From NCBI GenBank assembly GCA_035610835.1, contig CM069446.1, positions 2,247,001 to 2,311,000 of the forward strand: DNA of 64,000 nucleotides, read 5' to 3'. This document shows positions 42,958 to 55,734 of this stretch, one piece after another. A program made the position numbers and the translations under genes. A model generated the notes under the pieces. That model did not search any database and was not told the origin of the DNA. It saw only the letters and a program-made list of their open reading frames with translations. Each line of letters starts with the position of its first letter. Positions within the stretch are counted from its first letter, which is position 1. The DNA is from Ophiura sarsii (taxonomy: Eukaryota > Echinodermata > Ophiuroidea > Amphilepidida > Ophiuridae).

Positions 42958-44976
42958 AGTTCACGTGTTATTAGACCCATGAAGCAGTCGTCGATTAGAG
43001 AATTTGGCCAGTGGATCGTTAAGCATGACTGGTCTGAGGTATACGATAAGCTGGATACCGTGAGCAAGTGCAATGCTTTCTACAAGTCTCTTAATAACGC
43101 CATTGACACGCACCTTCCAACTATGACTATACAACTCCACAGCAAAGACAAACCATGGATGCGCAGTTATATCAAAAGTCTCATCTGTGAGCGACAGCAG
43201 GTATTCCACAAGGAACATCGCTCGGTGAAATGGAAGCGTCTTCGAAATAAAATCAAGCGTGCCATAAACAAGGCTAAAAGAGAGTACTATAAAACTCGTG
43301 TTCAGCGGCACAAACATGCTAATCCTGCTAAATGGTATCAACAAATCAAAATAATGACGAACCTCAATAAAACCGAGTCTACTATTCAGCCGCCACCTCA
43401 TGTTGATCCTAATGACTATAAAGCTGTTGCTGACAGTATCAATGATCACTTCGCCTCCGTCTCCAAAGATCTGAAGCCACTTGATACGACAGTGCTCCCG
43501 ACCTATAGACCCGATCCCAATCCTTGTCCAATTGTCCAGGACTTTGAAGTTTACAATATGCTTCAAAAAATCAAAGCAGGTAAAGCTGGTGGCCCCGACG
43601 GCATTTCATCCAGGATAATTAGAGAGTTTGCATGTGAACTTAGTGGACCCTTAGCAAACATCCTCAATAGATCTTATGATGAAGGAGTTTGCCCACCGCA
43701 ATGGAAGAAAGCTGTCGTTGTACCAATTCCTAAGAGTAAGCCTGCCTCATGGGACAAATTAAGACCGGTATCGCTCACTGATCACTTCGCAAAAGTAGCA
43801 GAAGGCTTCATGGCAAAATGGCTCCAGGAAGACATGGAGAGCGTCGTTGACCCAAATCAGTATGGAAACCAAAAGGGTGTTTCAACCACGCACTATCTCA
43901 TCAAACTCATGGACACGCTACATATGAATGCCAACAAACCTGGTCATCTCAGTACCCTTGTAATTACTGATTTCAGTAAGGCATTTGACCTAGTAGATCA
44001 TAACATTCTCATGACTAAGTTTATTTCCCTAGGAGTGCGCCCGTCTGTTGTAACTTGGATCTCCAGCTTTCTAGACGGCAGAGAGCAGTGCGTGCGATAT
44101 CGTGGACACACCAGTGACTGGAAGAAATTAAATGGTGGTGTACCGCAGGGTACTCGCGTCGGTCCTCTCGGTTTTGTCGCTATTGTTAATGACGCAGCCA
44201 TTAACACTCCCTTTGTCACTCTGAAATATGTCGATGACCTCACTCTAATTGAGCCTAGATCCCGGTTACAAACGTCGGTGCTGCAAGAACATTTGGACAA
44301 TTTTCAGGAATGGGCTGATCTTAATCATATGCGTTTGAATCCAAAAAAATGTGCCACTATGAATGTATCTTTCTTGAAAAACTCACAAGAGGAACGTTCC
44401 CTTACCATAGCTGATGTACCCCTCCAGGTTGTTGATTCTGCCAAGATTCTTGGTGTTCAAATTAGTTCCAATCTCAAATGGGACATCCAAGTGTCAGAAA
44501 TGTTGAAGAAGGCTAATGGGAGACTGTATATGCTAAAATTACTCAAACACTTTAACTTACCCCGTGATGATCTTGTCACCATCTTCTCTGGCTTTGTCAG
44601 ACCTTTGGCAGAATATGCCGCCCCTGTATGGCACCCTGGTCTTAAATCCGACGAATGTGCCGCTTTGGAACGAATCCAGAGAAGGGCTTGCAAGATCATC
44701 ATGGGTAAGCAGTACACAACTTATGACGAGGCTCTTGATGTATGTGGTTTAAATTATTTTTATACTAGAAGGAAGCAACTTTGCTTGAATTTTTTTAACT
44801 CACTAATGAAATCCGAAAAATTCAGTGGTTGGATTCCACCTACCCGTGCTAGTGTACATAAGAGAAATCTGCGTGGTGCTAACAAACTGTCAACCCAAAA
44901 GTGCAATACAACTCGTTACAAAAACAGCCCGATGGTATACATGACTGATCTATGGAATAGCAAGGGTCTTGAGTAG
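42952..44976 (+). CDS. LINE reverse transcriptase, 5'-truncated
   Basis: 674 codons with no stop. The first Met and next codon lie in host flank, so the true element ORF is N-terminally cut. Residues ~1-190 are the basic linker before RT (WKRLRNKIKRAINKAKREYY). RT motifs follow: KAGGPDGISSR (~208), RPVSLTDHFAKV (~270), VITDFSKAFDLVDH (~339, catalytic Asp), GGVPQGTRVGPLGF (~393), LKYVDDLTLIE (~423, YVDD), LNPKKCATMNV, and KILGVQISSNLKW. The C-terminal part has LERIQRRACKIIMG. The catalytic residues look intact. RT would copy its RNA at a nicked target, but with no endonuclease and no promoter this copy cannot move alone. It belongs to the jockey/CR1-like or I-like range; the clade was not resolved. 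Confidence 0.85.
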   Translation: MYSSRVIRPMKQSSIREFGQWIVKHDWSEVYDKLDTVSKCNAFYKSLNNAIDTHLPTMTIQLHSKDKPWMRSYIKSLICERQQVFHKEHRSVKWKRLRNKIKRAINKAKREYYKTRVQRHKHANPAKWYQQIKIMTNLNKTESTIQPPPHVDPNDYKAVADSINDHFASVSKDLKPLDTTVLPTYRPDPNPCPIVQDFEVYNMLQKIKAGKAGGPDGISSRIIREFACELSGPLANILNRSYDEGVCPPQWKKAVVVPIPKSKPASWDKLRPVSLTDHFAKVAEGFMAKWLQEDMESVVDPNQYGNQKGVSTTHYLIKLMDTLHMNANKPGHLSTLVITDFSKAFDLVDHNILMTKFISLGVRPSVVTWISSFLDGREQCVRYRGHTSDWKKLNGGVPQGTRVGPLGFVAIVNDAAINTPFVTLKYVDDLTLIEPRSRLQTSVLQEHLDNFQEWADLNHMRLNPKKCATMNVSFLKNSQEERSLTIADVPLQVVDSAKILGVQISSNLKWDIQVSEMLKKANGRLYMLKLLKHFNLPRDDLVTIFSGFVRPLAEYAAPVWHPGLKSDECAALERIQRRACKIIMGKQYTTYDEALDVCGLNYFYTRRKQLCLNFFNSLMKSEKFSGWIPPTRASVHKRNLRGANKLSTQKCNTTRYKNSPMVYMTDLWNSKGLE

Positions 44977-45269
44977 TAGCAGTGCATTTTATCTCCAATA
45001 TGTCATTTACCCCATAATTAAAAGCTTTTTAATATCTCACGTGCAATATTTTTAATTTAGATTGCATTTCTGTGGTTCTTAATTTGGCGTGGTTACTTTG
45101 TGCATATAGTATGGTGTGTTGAATGTATATTTTTGTCTATTTGCTTATATTTTGTGTATATTTGTGAAATTGTTGATAATGATATTGTTGTATTATTGTA
45201 TACTGGCCGCAATTCAGTTCATGACTGCTATGGCCTTTTTTTAATAAACCTTTTATGAATGAATGAAAA
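42958..45269 (+). mobile_element. 5'-truncated non-LTR retrotransposon in the duplicated segment
   Basis: Bounded by GTAC at 42,954-42,957 and 45,270-45,273. The 3' end has AATAAA at ~45,243 and a short (GAAT)n tail. The 18.5-kb copy shows CATGTACTCTTTC, as expected for the empty site. The endonuclease and everything 5' of the RT linker are missing. Confidence 0.8.
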
Positions 45270-45289
45270 GTACTCTTCCACCACCATGC

Positions 45290-45867
45290 AGTTGAATAAA
45301 ACAAAGAGCTGCGTAAAGTTCAATTCGTGACTTATCATGCAGAGAAGATTGATGTATTGACATAATATTTTTAGTGCCAGTGGCCGTTTACAGGCCGAGT
45401 GACGGCGTTTGGCAAAATGTTATGATAAAAAGTCTGATGATAAATAATATATTCGTATTATGTCAATGTTTCGTAGCGTGGCGTTGCGTGGTGTGGGGCG
45501 TGTCCAAGACCCAATGGGGTACTCACGTATATTGGCCATACGGGTATGTGCGGCTGCCAAGACCCCTTTTCACGCCTTTCGGTCGCTCCGTAAAACCCCC
45601 TTTTCATCCATTGGCAGTTCCCTTAGACCCCAAATTCAACCAAAAATCATAAAATGTGTGAAAATGTTATGAATTTGAGTTATGTAGCCTCAACTTTGGC
45701 CTATGACCCCAATTTCGGCGACCGTTCAGTTCCGTAAGCCTACGGTTTTGGTGCCCGTTCAGTTCGATAAGCCACTGTTTTCAGACTGCCCAGCCGCACA
45801 CCCCTGACCTCTTCAAATTCGACCCCCAACCCCCGGGACCCCAACCCCCGGGTTCAAGAGGGCGGTG
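45290..45867. other. Unassigned DNA; start matches 19.0 kb
   Basis: 45,290-45,357 (CAGTTGAATAAAACAAAGAG onward) matches 18,998-19,080. Beyond that no gene or repeat is recognised. Confidence 0.5.
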
Positions 45868-46735
45868 GGTGGATATCATTCAGTTTCAAGCTGAGACTAA
45901 TGTACCTAAAGATATAAGAAGCGCCCATTGATACCTGCCGGCATTTGCAGCGATCCATGGTCCGATCCGATGCGACGTTGTAATAGTTGATGGCCCATCG
46001 ATATCATCATTCAGTTTAATCTGTATCACGAACTCATCCTTTGATTTGTAGCGCGCTATTTTTAATCTAGCGAGTATCCACACGTGTATTACCATGATTA
46101 CACTTTTCTTAATTTCCTGAACGCACCTTAGTATGGGATGGTGACCGACCCATAGACCTTGATATATTTCTGAAATAATATGCTTTTATATATCGCTAAA
46201 ATTATGGCAATTCAGAAGAGACATGCCAATTAAAACCTATTGAGTACATTCTTGAACATTATAAACAATAGATTGTGATAGCAAAAATGTCGTATTTAGT
46301 TTCATTATGAATTAAACTATAAACATGATAAAAAGTGATGTTTTGAAAAACTTGTTTATGAATTAAAGTATAACATTTTTTCTCAATTCATGCTAAATAT
46401 AAACACATTACCATGAACCTTGTTATCATAATACATTGTCTATATGCCCAAGAATGTACCCAATAGGGTTTAATTGTCATATCTCTTCTGAAATGCCAAA
46501 AATATAGCGATGATATAATTGTATATTCATTTAGAAATCTATCACGTTCTGTATGTCGGTAGGGCCATCCCATGCTACAGTGCGTTCAGGTTATTTAAAA
46601 AGTGTAATAAACGTGTGGATAATACTGGATTCAAATAGCGCGCTTACCCGAATAATGAAGTCATGCTAAACTGAATGATGATAATGCTTCTTATCTCTTT
46701 AAGTATTATTAGTATCAGGTTTAAAGGTTGAATTA
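45868..46735. mobile_element. Imperfect foldback element, ~870 bp
   Basis: Several blocks are inverted about a centre near 46,320: AATTTCCTGAACGCACCTTA with AGTGCGTTCAGGTTATTTAA, GGGATGG with CCATCCC, and the outer AAGATATAAGAAGC with GCTTCTTATCTCTTT. No ORF of interest and no clear target duplication. Confidence 0.6.
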
Positions 46736-46946
46736 CACCCATTCGGTTAAATTCGTGGATTTTAGTGGTTGCTCCATTTCTATTCATTCAAGCTCCAACA
46801 ACACTATATGAGGGGTGACGCCAGAATATTTTCAGCCAAAGAGTCATCCAGGAGTATAAGACTGGAACAGCCTGCCTACATCAGCTGTAAGCGCACCCAG
46901 CAATCACCAACGTCAAATATCCAATGCGCTGTATTGGGTTACTTAA

Positions 46947-47319
46947 AGGCATATTATGTGATCTTTTCCAGAGAGCGCCCTCTATTCATGATTTTTTTTA
47001 GAAAGTAGATTTTCTTGCAGATTTACATTTCCGATCATAAATCATACATACATTCCAAGTTACAGAGCGATACGATTCCTAATTACCTCAAAATCATGGT
47101 TTTAGAGTGAATTTAGAGTGAAAAATATAAACTGTCGGGATTCCGACAGTTTATTTTCACTCTAAAACCATGATTTTAAAGTAATTAAGAATCGTATCGC
47201 CCTGTAACTTGGAATGTATGCATGATTTATGATCAGAAATGTAAATCTGCAAGAAAATCTGCTTTCAAATTTTTTTTCGATGTTGAGGGCATTCCCTGGA
47301 AAGATCACATAATATACCT
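46947..47319. mobile_element. TTAA-flanked palindromic MITE
   Basis: TTAA at 46,943-46,946 and 47,320-47,323. Termini AGGCATATTATGTGATCTTT and AAAGATCACATAATATACCT. Internally, CTCAAAATCATGGTTTTAGA is mirrored, and AAACTGTCGGGATTCCGACAGTTT forms the central hairpin. Second member of the family at 37,862-38,185. Confidence 0.85.
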
Positions 47320-47323
47320 TTAA

Positions 47324-48640
47324 GCATAGATATCTAAGCGGAGCATAAGATATCGATGACTTTAAGGGCGAATAGCCCCCTCACCCGTGCCACATCACAA
47401 CTTATCATCACTGGTTCGCAACCACTGATGAAGAGTGTGGCACTTTAGTATAAGTTCAGTAAGCTAGAATTGTTATGAGATGACTAGAAGTCAGTCGAAT
47501 ACTGTATTCGTCGTCATGATTCTGATCGGCTCATTTTTGGTGGGTTTTGTCGTATGTGTTGTGTAATCACGGTACAGTTACTGCGTTATAGCATGGTTCG
47601 TTTGTGAAAATTAAATTAAAAAAAGTAAGGGTGTGGGTTGGAAGAAACTTTAATATGTTGTATAATATATTCATACCTACTGCATGAAAATAATTTTGAG
47701 GTCCAAATCAATTTAGAAAAAGGCGTATCTAAGGTGTTTTTGGCCGGTAACCAAGGCACGTAATAAGGCCAGAATCAACGAGATAGATATACGTCGAGCG
47801 ATGCCTGTAGCTAGGGTCATTGCCAGCCCATTTACAAAGCAATCCTACATCTCGCGCTCGAAATCGTGTAAAATTACAGATGAAACGCCAAATCTTTCAA
47901 AACATAGTGAATTCAATCAGTTATACATTAGAAATGTAGAAATAGTCATCAGCTTTTGTTTTGGATATCTTAATTACTTAGTTTAAGCTACATAAGATAT
48001 CAGTGTTAAACAAAAGACAGCAATATAATTCTCTGAAATCAGTAATATTATTTCAGGGCCCGTTGCCGCAATTGGTCGCGTGAAGCCAGTTTGCGACTAA
48101 TTGCAGCAACGGTTCATGAATGAATCGACTAAATTTAGGGGATTTAGTGGATTTGCAAATAGAACGGCAACTTAAATACAATTTTGCGAGCAGACGGCAC
48201 TCAAAATACTCAAATAACTGGAAATAAACCCTTTTTGGTCAATCGTGATACGAGATTCTCGGCCAAAATATGTGCATGGAAGATGCATCTACCTACTTAT
48301 GTGATTGATTTTGCAAAACGATGAAGTTTAATAAAATTATTTGTGGGGTTTTATTGACTTCATTTTCTAGACAAGCAGGGCGCTCTACCTATATTTATCT
48401 CGTTGGTGTAATTATGTACAGTGATACGCCCCATCGATAGTTTCTACGCATAAGAAGTAGACCTCGAATTACATGGAATTAAAATGTGGTTTGTGTTTCA
48501 TCAATCATTTTCCTCGCATTCTTCTCACTGGCATAATATGTGGGTGTTTGTTGTCATTTATACGCTATTTTGTGTGTGTTTGGAGTCATTTCTACGCTTT
48601 ATTTAATAACTTGCTTTAGTTGAATATCGCGGAGGAGTAC
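47324..48640. other. Unassigned DNA
   Basis: No gene or repeat family recognised; ORFs up to 61 codons lack motifs. Confidence 0.4.
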
Positions 48641-48641
48641 A

Positions 48642-50610
48642 CAGTACCTTGTACCTTGTAGAGTTGACTTCCAAAACCATCCGCTAGGGATTATGACTGG
48701 AAGTTTTGCGAGAGTGGGCGGTTAGTTGTTGGGACGGGGAGGGAGGTGTTTATCAGGGTTTTGGACGGTGTCTTTGAATGTCGCACTGGATATTATGTTG
48801 ACGGTTTGCTGTGGTAGGGCGTTCCACAGGCGGACGCTCTCTGGGAAGAATGAGTCCATAAGCGGAGTTGATGTGCACTGGAAGGCAGAGTATTGCTTGT
48901 CGTGGCCGCGTCTGGGCCGGTCTGGTTTCAGGTTGATGTAGTGGTCTTGGTCGATGTCAATGAGGTCCTTAAGGATTTTGTGTAATGTAGTGATGCGTTG
49001 TGTCTGTCTACGGCTCTCGATGGAGTTCCATCCAAGGTGTTTCAACATCTCTGTGACACTCGACGTGTAATTGAAGTCTCCCTTGACAAACCTTGCTGCT
49101 CTACGTTGAACTTTTTGGAGGGAGTTCTGGTTTTTCTTGGTGCCAGGATTCCAAGCAGCAGAGGCGTATTCGAGATGTGGTTGGACGAAGGTGCGATACA
49201 GGTTCTCCTTGGTAAGCCTTGAGCATTGGTGGAAGTTTCGTTGGATGAAGTTTAGCATTCTAGTAGCTTTGCTGGCTGCATGGCGTGACTGTTTATCCCA
49301 CTTCAGGTTGTTTTGTATCATCACCCCAAGGTATTTGTCTTCCTTGACTTCCTCCAGTGTTTCACCTAGCATTTTGTAGTCAGTATTTCCGGGGTGACGT
49401 CTTCTAGAGATCCTCATCACTTTGCATTTGGCTGCATTAAAACTCATGCCCCACTTGTGCGACCAATCGACCAGTTTAGTGAGGTCATTCTGAAGAGATG
49501 CTTCATCGTCGGTGGAGTTGATGGCTCTATACATGATGCAATCGTCGGCGAATAGCCTGGTGGTCGAGGTTACTGAATCGGTGATGTCGTTTATGAAGAG
49601 TATGAAGAGATGGGGGCCTAGTACAGTGCCTTGCGGGACGCCGCTCAGGACAGGAGCCCAGGGTGAGGCTTTCCCTTTTACGACGACCCTCTGGGTTCGA
49701 TTGGTAAGGAAAGCTTTTATCCATCCGAGCTGTTGGTTTCGTATCCCGTAGTAACTGAGCTTTTGAAGGAGGCGTTGGTGTGGTACAACATCGAATGCCT
49801 TGCTGAAGTCGAGTATGGCAATGTCTGTGGTCTGGTCGTTGTCGTGGTTTGAAGTTAGGTCATGTAGAGTGGTGATGAGTTGTGTTTCACATGATCTTGA
49901 TTTTCTGAATGCATGTTGAGCATCTGAGAAGATGGTGTGCTTTGATACAAATTTCATCAGCTGACTGTCTACAATATGCTCCAGTAGTTTACAACACACA
50001 CAGGTCAATGATATTGGTCGGTAGTTTGCAGGATCAGCTTTGGAGCCTTTTTTGAATATCGGGGAGATGTTTGCACGCTTCCAGTCCTCCGGGAGCTCAC
50101 TTGATTTAAGACTTTGTTTGAAGATAAATTGAAGGGCTGGTGCCAACTCTTTTGCTGCCATCTTCAGGGATGCATTTGGGATACCATCTGGTCCAACAGC
50201 CTTGTCTGTTTTTAATGTGCACAGTAGCTTTTCCACTCCTTCTACAGTTACATGGTTACATCGATCTCTGGCATGTCGGGAAATGGGCTGCTTGGAAGAT
50301 TTGGAAGAATGGGATCTTCTTGTGTGAATACAGCTTTAAACTGGTCTGCTAGTGTGTCTGCTTTTGTTTGGTCGTCAGTGATTGTCTTGTCACCAGTCTT
50401 GAGGGTTTGGATACCAACGTTGTCTTTTTTACGTGATCTTATGTAACTCCAGAACTTCTTAGTATCTTCAGAAGTGGCTAGATCGGCGACGTAGTTTCTG
50501 CTTGCCTTACGTAGCTCTTTCTCAACTTCTTTGCGAACTTTATTAAATTGGTCCCAATTTTGTCCTCCTTGTTGTTTTGCCTTATAGTTTAAGCAAAGCG
50601 TTATAGTTTA
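48642..50610 (-). mobile_element. 5'-truncated non-LTR retrotransposon with heptamer tail
   Basis: On the minus strand it begins near 50,610 within the EN-RT linker and ends in a short tandem tail (ACAAGGT repeated) at about 48,642-48,657. TATAGTTTAAGCAAA is duplicated at the 5' junction (50,584-50,618). There is no endonuclease. Confidence 0.75.
48722..50610 (-). pseudogene. LINE reverse transcriptase with frameshift
   Basis: The frame from 50,608 (KAKQQGGQNWDQFNKVRKEV) runs through the linker KFWSYIRSRKKDNVG to PFPDMPEIDVT. It is then broken by an 8-bp tandem duplication (GTTACATG-GTTACATC on plus, 50,247-50,262). RT continues in the next frame (504 codons from 50,236): DKAVGPDGIPNASLK (~12), NYRPISLTCVCCKLLE (~70), AILDFSKAFDVVPH (~140, catalytic Asp), SGVPQGTVLGPHLF (~196), TRLFADDCIMYR (~228, FADD), NAAKCKVMRIS, YLGVMI, and LQKVQRRAARFV. 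The motif set is close to the 55.9-kb LINE, so they are probably from the same broad clade (jockey/CR1/Daphne-like). Confidence 0.85.
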
Positions 50611-50618
50611 AGCAAATC

Positions 50619-51000
50619 GGCTAGCGTCTATATATTTTCATTTTATTTTTGTGTCAATGTGCCGGGCAATGTGCGGCCTGGCGGCCTGGTACTGAGAAGC
50701 ACTGTCATAGAGAGCTAAGAATTTCCAGAGCTAAATAGCTGTATGCCGGGAGCTGTACGTGCAGATTAGACTAGAGCAAAATATAGAAATAAGAAATGTT
50801 TAAGATCCTCTCACCTCTGTCTCTTTATATAACCATACAATAATCGGGATTTAGCCGACAAGGTGTTTTTTATTTTAAGTAAGCTTATTTAGTCATTATA
50901 TTTTTATAATTTGATAAATGAAATTATGGATAATTTCAGAATGAAATGTTTATAGACATTTCGGGAATCTCGGGTCCCACCTGAAAAACCCGGGTCCCGG
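50619..51000. other. Unassigned DNA
   Basis: Nothing recognised apart from GGGTCCC motifs just before the satellite array. Confidence 0.4.
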
Positions 51001-51004
51001 GATT

Positions 51005-54000
51005 ACGACAATAATTGCCAGCATTTTAGCCTAAAAAATGACGGACACCATAAATTAAAATTTGTCTGATTTGATTTTTTGGATGTTATTTCACATTTTG
51101 AGTTACGTATCAAATCTGTGCAGCAAACCGTTCAAACCGCAACACATTTGACGGAGAAAATAATTGCCAGCAATTTAGCCTAAAAAATGACGGATACCAT
51201 AAAATGTGCCGATTTGATTTTTTGGATATGATTTAAATTTTTGAAGTACGCATGAAGTTTGTGTATCTAACCGGTCAAATTGTGACCCCGACTGTGACAC
51301 ATTGACAGAGAAACAAAGCAATTTAGTCTGAAAAATGAAAGACACCATAAAATATGGTCCGATTTTATTTTTTGGATATCATTTCACATTTTGAGCTACA
51401 TATTAAGTTTGCGTAGCTAACCAGTCAAACCGCAACACATTTGATGGAGAAAATAATTGCCGGCAATTTAGCCTAAAAAATGACGGACACCCTAAAATGT
51501 GACCGATTTGATTTTTTTGATATTATTTCACATTTTTAGTTACGTATAAAATCTGTGTAGCTAACCGTTCAAACCGCAACACATTTGACAGAGAAAATAA
51601 TTGCCGGCAATTTAGCCTAAAAAATGACGGACACCCTCAAATGTGTCCGATTTGATTTTTTGATATTATTTCATATTTTGAGTTACGTATTAAATCTGTG
51701 TAGCTAACCGTTCAAACCGCAACACATTTGACAGAGAAAATAATTGCCGGCAATTTAGCCTAAAAAATGACGGACACCATAAAATGTGTCCAACTTGAAT
51801 TTGTTGATATTATTTCACATTTTGAGTTACGTATAAAATCTGTGTAGCTAACCATTCAAACCGCAATACATTTGACGGAGAAAATAATTGCCGGCAATTT
51901 AGCCTAAAAAATGACGGACACCATAAAATGTGTAGGACTTGATTTTTTTGATATTATTTCACATTTTGAGTTACGTATAAAATCTGTGTAGCTAACCGTT
52001 CAAACCGCAATACATTTGACGGAGAAAATAATAGCCGGCAATTTAGCGTAAAAAATGACGGACACCATCAAATGTGTCCGACTTGATTTTTTTGATATTA
52101 TTTCACATTTTGAGTTACGTATAAAATCTGTGTAGCTAACCGATCAAACAGCAATACATTTGACGGAGAAAACAATTGCCGGCAATTTAGCCTAAAAAAT
52201 GACGGACACCATAAAATGTGTCCGATTTAATTTTGTTGATATTATTTCACATTTTGAGTTTCATATAAAATCTGTGTAGCTAACCTTTCAAACCGCAACA
52301 CATTTGATGGATTAAATAATTGCCAGCAATTTAGCCTAAAAGATGACGGACACCCTAAATGTGACCGATTTGATTTTTTTGATATTATTTCACATTTTGA
52401 GTTACGTATAAAATCTGTGTAGCTAACCGTTCAAACCGCAACACATTTGACAGAGAAAATAATTGCTGGCAATTTAGCCTAAAAAATGACGGACACCATA
52501 AAATGTGTCCGACTTGATTTTTTTGATATTATTTCACATTTTGAGTTACGTATAAAATCTGTGTAGCTAACCATTCAAACCGCAATACATTTGACGGAGA
52601 AAATAATTGCCGGCAATTTAGCCTAAAAAATGACGGACACCATAAAATGTGTCTGACTTGATTTTTTTGATATTATTTCACATTTTGAGTTACGTATAAA
52701 ATCTGTGTAGCTAACCGTTCAAACCGCAATACATTTGACGGAGAAAATAATTGCCGGCAATTTAGCGTAAAAAATGACGGACACCATAAAATGTGTCCGA
52801 CTTGATTTTTTTGGTATTATTTCACATTTTGAGTTACGTATAAAATCTGTGTAGCTAACCGTTCAAACCGCAATACATTTGACGGAGAAAATAATTGCCG
52901 GCAATTTAGTGTAAAAATGACGGACACCATAAAATGTGTCCGACTTGATTTTTTGATATTATTTCACATTGTGAGTTACATATAAAATCTGTGTAGCTAA
53001 CCGATCAAACAGCAATACATTTGACGGAGAAAATAATTGCCGGCAATTTAGCCTAAAAAATGACGGACACCATAAAATGTGTCCGATTTGATTTTTGATA
53101 TTATTTCACATTTTGAGTAACGTATAAAATCTGTGTAGCTCACCGTTCAAACCGCAATACATTTGACGGAGAAAACAATTGCCGGCAATTTAGCCTAAAA
53201 AATGACGGACACCATCAAATGTGTCCCGATTTAATTTTTTTGATATTATTTCACATTTTGAGTTTCATATAAAATCTGTGTAGCTAACCTTTCAAACCGC
53301 AACACATTTGATGGATTAAATAATTGCCAGCAATTTAGCCTAAAAAATGACGGACACCCTAAATGTGACCAATTTGATTTTTTTGATATTATTTCACATT
53401 TTGAGTTACGTATAAAATCTGTGTAGCTAACCGTTCAAACCGCAACACATTTGACAGAGAAAATAATTGCAGGCAATTTAGCCTAAAAAATGACGGACAC
53501 CCTCAAATGTGTCCGATTTGATTTTGTTGATATTATTTCATATTTTGAGTTACGTATAAAATCTGTGTAGCTAACCGTTCAAACCGCAACACATTTGACA
53601 GAGAAAATAATTGCCGGCAATTTAGCCTAAAAAATGACGGACACCATAAAATGTGTCCGACTTGATTTTTTTGATATTATTTCACATTTTGAGTTACGTA
53701 TAAAATCTGTGTAGCTAACTGTTCAAACCGCCGGCAATTTAGCCTAAAAAATGACGGACACCATAAAATGTGTCCGACTTGATTTTTTTGATATAATTTC
53801 ACATTTTGAGTTATGTATAAAATCTGTGTAGCTAACCGTTCAAACCGCAATACATTTGATGGAGAAAATAATTGCCGGCAATTTAGCCTAAAAAATGACG
53901 GACACCATAAAATGTGTCCGATTTGATTTTTTTGATATTATTTCACATTTTGAGTTACGTATAAAATCTGTGTAGCTAACCGTTCAAACCGCAATACATT

Positions 54001-55672
54001 TGACGGAGAAAATAATTGCCAGCAATTTAGCCTAAAAAATGACGGACACCCTAAAATGTGACCGATTTGATTTTTTTGATATTATTTCACATTTTGAGTT
54101 ACATATAAAATCTGTGTAGCTAACCGTTCAAACCGCAACACATTTGACAGAGAAAATAATTGCCGGCAATTGCCATCAATTTAGCCTAAAAAATGATGGA
54201 CACCATGAAATGTGCCGATTTGATTTTTTTGATATGATTTAAATTTTTGAAGTACGTATGAAGTTTGTGTACCTAACCGGTAAAATTGTGACCCCGACTG
54301 TGACACATTGCAACAAAATTACAGGCAATTTAGTCTGAAAAATGACAGACACCATGAAATATGTCCCCATCTGATTTTTTGGATATGATTTCACATTTTG
54401 AGCTACATATTAACTTTGCGTAGCTAACCGGTCAAACCGCAACACATTTGACGGAGAAAAAAATTGCCAGCAATTAAGCCTTAAAAATAACTGACACAAT
54501 AAATTGATATTTTTTGGATATGATTTCACATTTTGCGCTACGTATGAAGTCTGTGTCGCTAATCGGTCAAACGGCAACACATTTGACGGAGAGAAAAAAA
54601 ATGGCGGGAAATTTACCCTAAAAAATGCCTGACACCATAGAATGTGTTCCGATTTGTTTTTTGGATATTATTTAACATTTTGAGTTACATATAAAATCTG
54701 TGTAGCTAACCGTTCAAACCGCAACACATTTGACGGAGAAAATAATTGCCGGCAATTTAGCCTAAAAAATGACGGACACCATAAAATGTGTCCGATTTGA
54801 TTTTTTGGATATTATTTCACATTTTGAGTTACATATAAAATCTGTGTAGCTGATCGTTCAAACCGCATCACATTTGACGGAGAAAAAAATTGCCAGCAAT
54901 TAAGCCTTAAAAATAGCTGACACAATAAATAGATATTTTTTGGATACAATTTAACATTTTGAGCTACGTATGAAGTTTGTGTTGCTAACCGGTCAAACTG
55001 TGACACATTGACAGAGAAACAAAATTGCTGGCAATTTAGAGTTACTAGCAGGTCAAACCGCAACACATTTGACGGAGAAAAGATTGCCAGGAATTTAGCC
55101 TAAAAACAACAGACACCATAAAATGTGTCCCGATTTGATTTTTTGGATATTATTTCATATTTTGAGTTACGTCTGTGTAGCTAACCGGCCAAACCGCAAC
55201 ACATTTGGCGAAGAAAAAAAATTGCCATCAATTTAGATTAAAAATGACGGACGCCATAAAATGTGTCCTGATTTGAATTTTTGATATGATTTCACATTTT
55301 GAGCTACGTATTAAATCTGAGTAGCTAACCGGTCAAACCGCAACACATTTGAGGGAGAAAAAAATGTCCGACAATTTAGCCTAAAAAATGACGAACACCA
55401 ATCAAATGTGTTCCAATTTTTTTTTGATATGATTTCTCATTTTGAGCTACTTATAAAGTCTGTGTAGCTAACCGGTCAAACTGCAACACATTTGACGCAG
55501 AAAAAATAATCGGGCAATTATCCTTAAAATAACGGACACCATAAAATGTGTCCCGATTTGATTTTTTGGATATGATTTCACATTTTGAGCTTCGTATAAA
55601 ATCTGTGTAGCTAACCGGTCAAACTGCAACATATTTGATGGAGAAAAAAAAATCCGGGAATTTAGCCTAGGG
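51005..55672. repeat. 144-bp satellite array, about 32 units, with higher-order structure
   Basis: The repeated unit contains AATTGCCGGCAATTTAGCCT (with palindrome TTGCCGGCAA), TGACGGACACCATAAAATGT and ATCTGTGTAGCTAACCG. Spacing is 143-144 bp. CGGACAC...GTGTCCG forms a 7-bp stem. Edge units (51.0-51.4 and 54.2-55.7 kb) are more diverged than central ones. A marked variant (GATGGATTAAATAATTGCC) recurs at 52,306 and 53,309, 1003 bp or seven units apart. No coding potential. Confidence 0.9.
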
Positions 55673-55734
55673 TACCAAGTTACGACCTGTACGTATGTGA
55701 AAAAGGCAATCATTTTTGACGACCCCTTACTGAT

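Noticed and set aside
42961..43566. 201-codon antisense ORF
   Set aside because: Antisense shadow of the LINE RT; the plus frame has all RT motifs.
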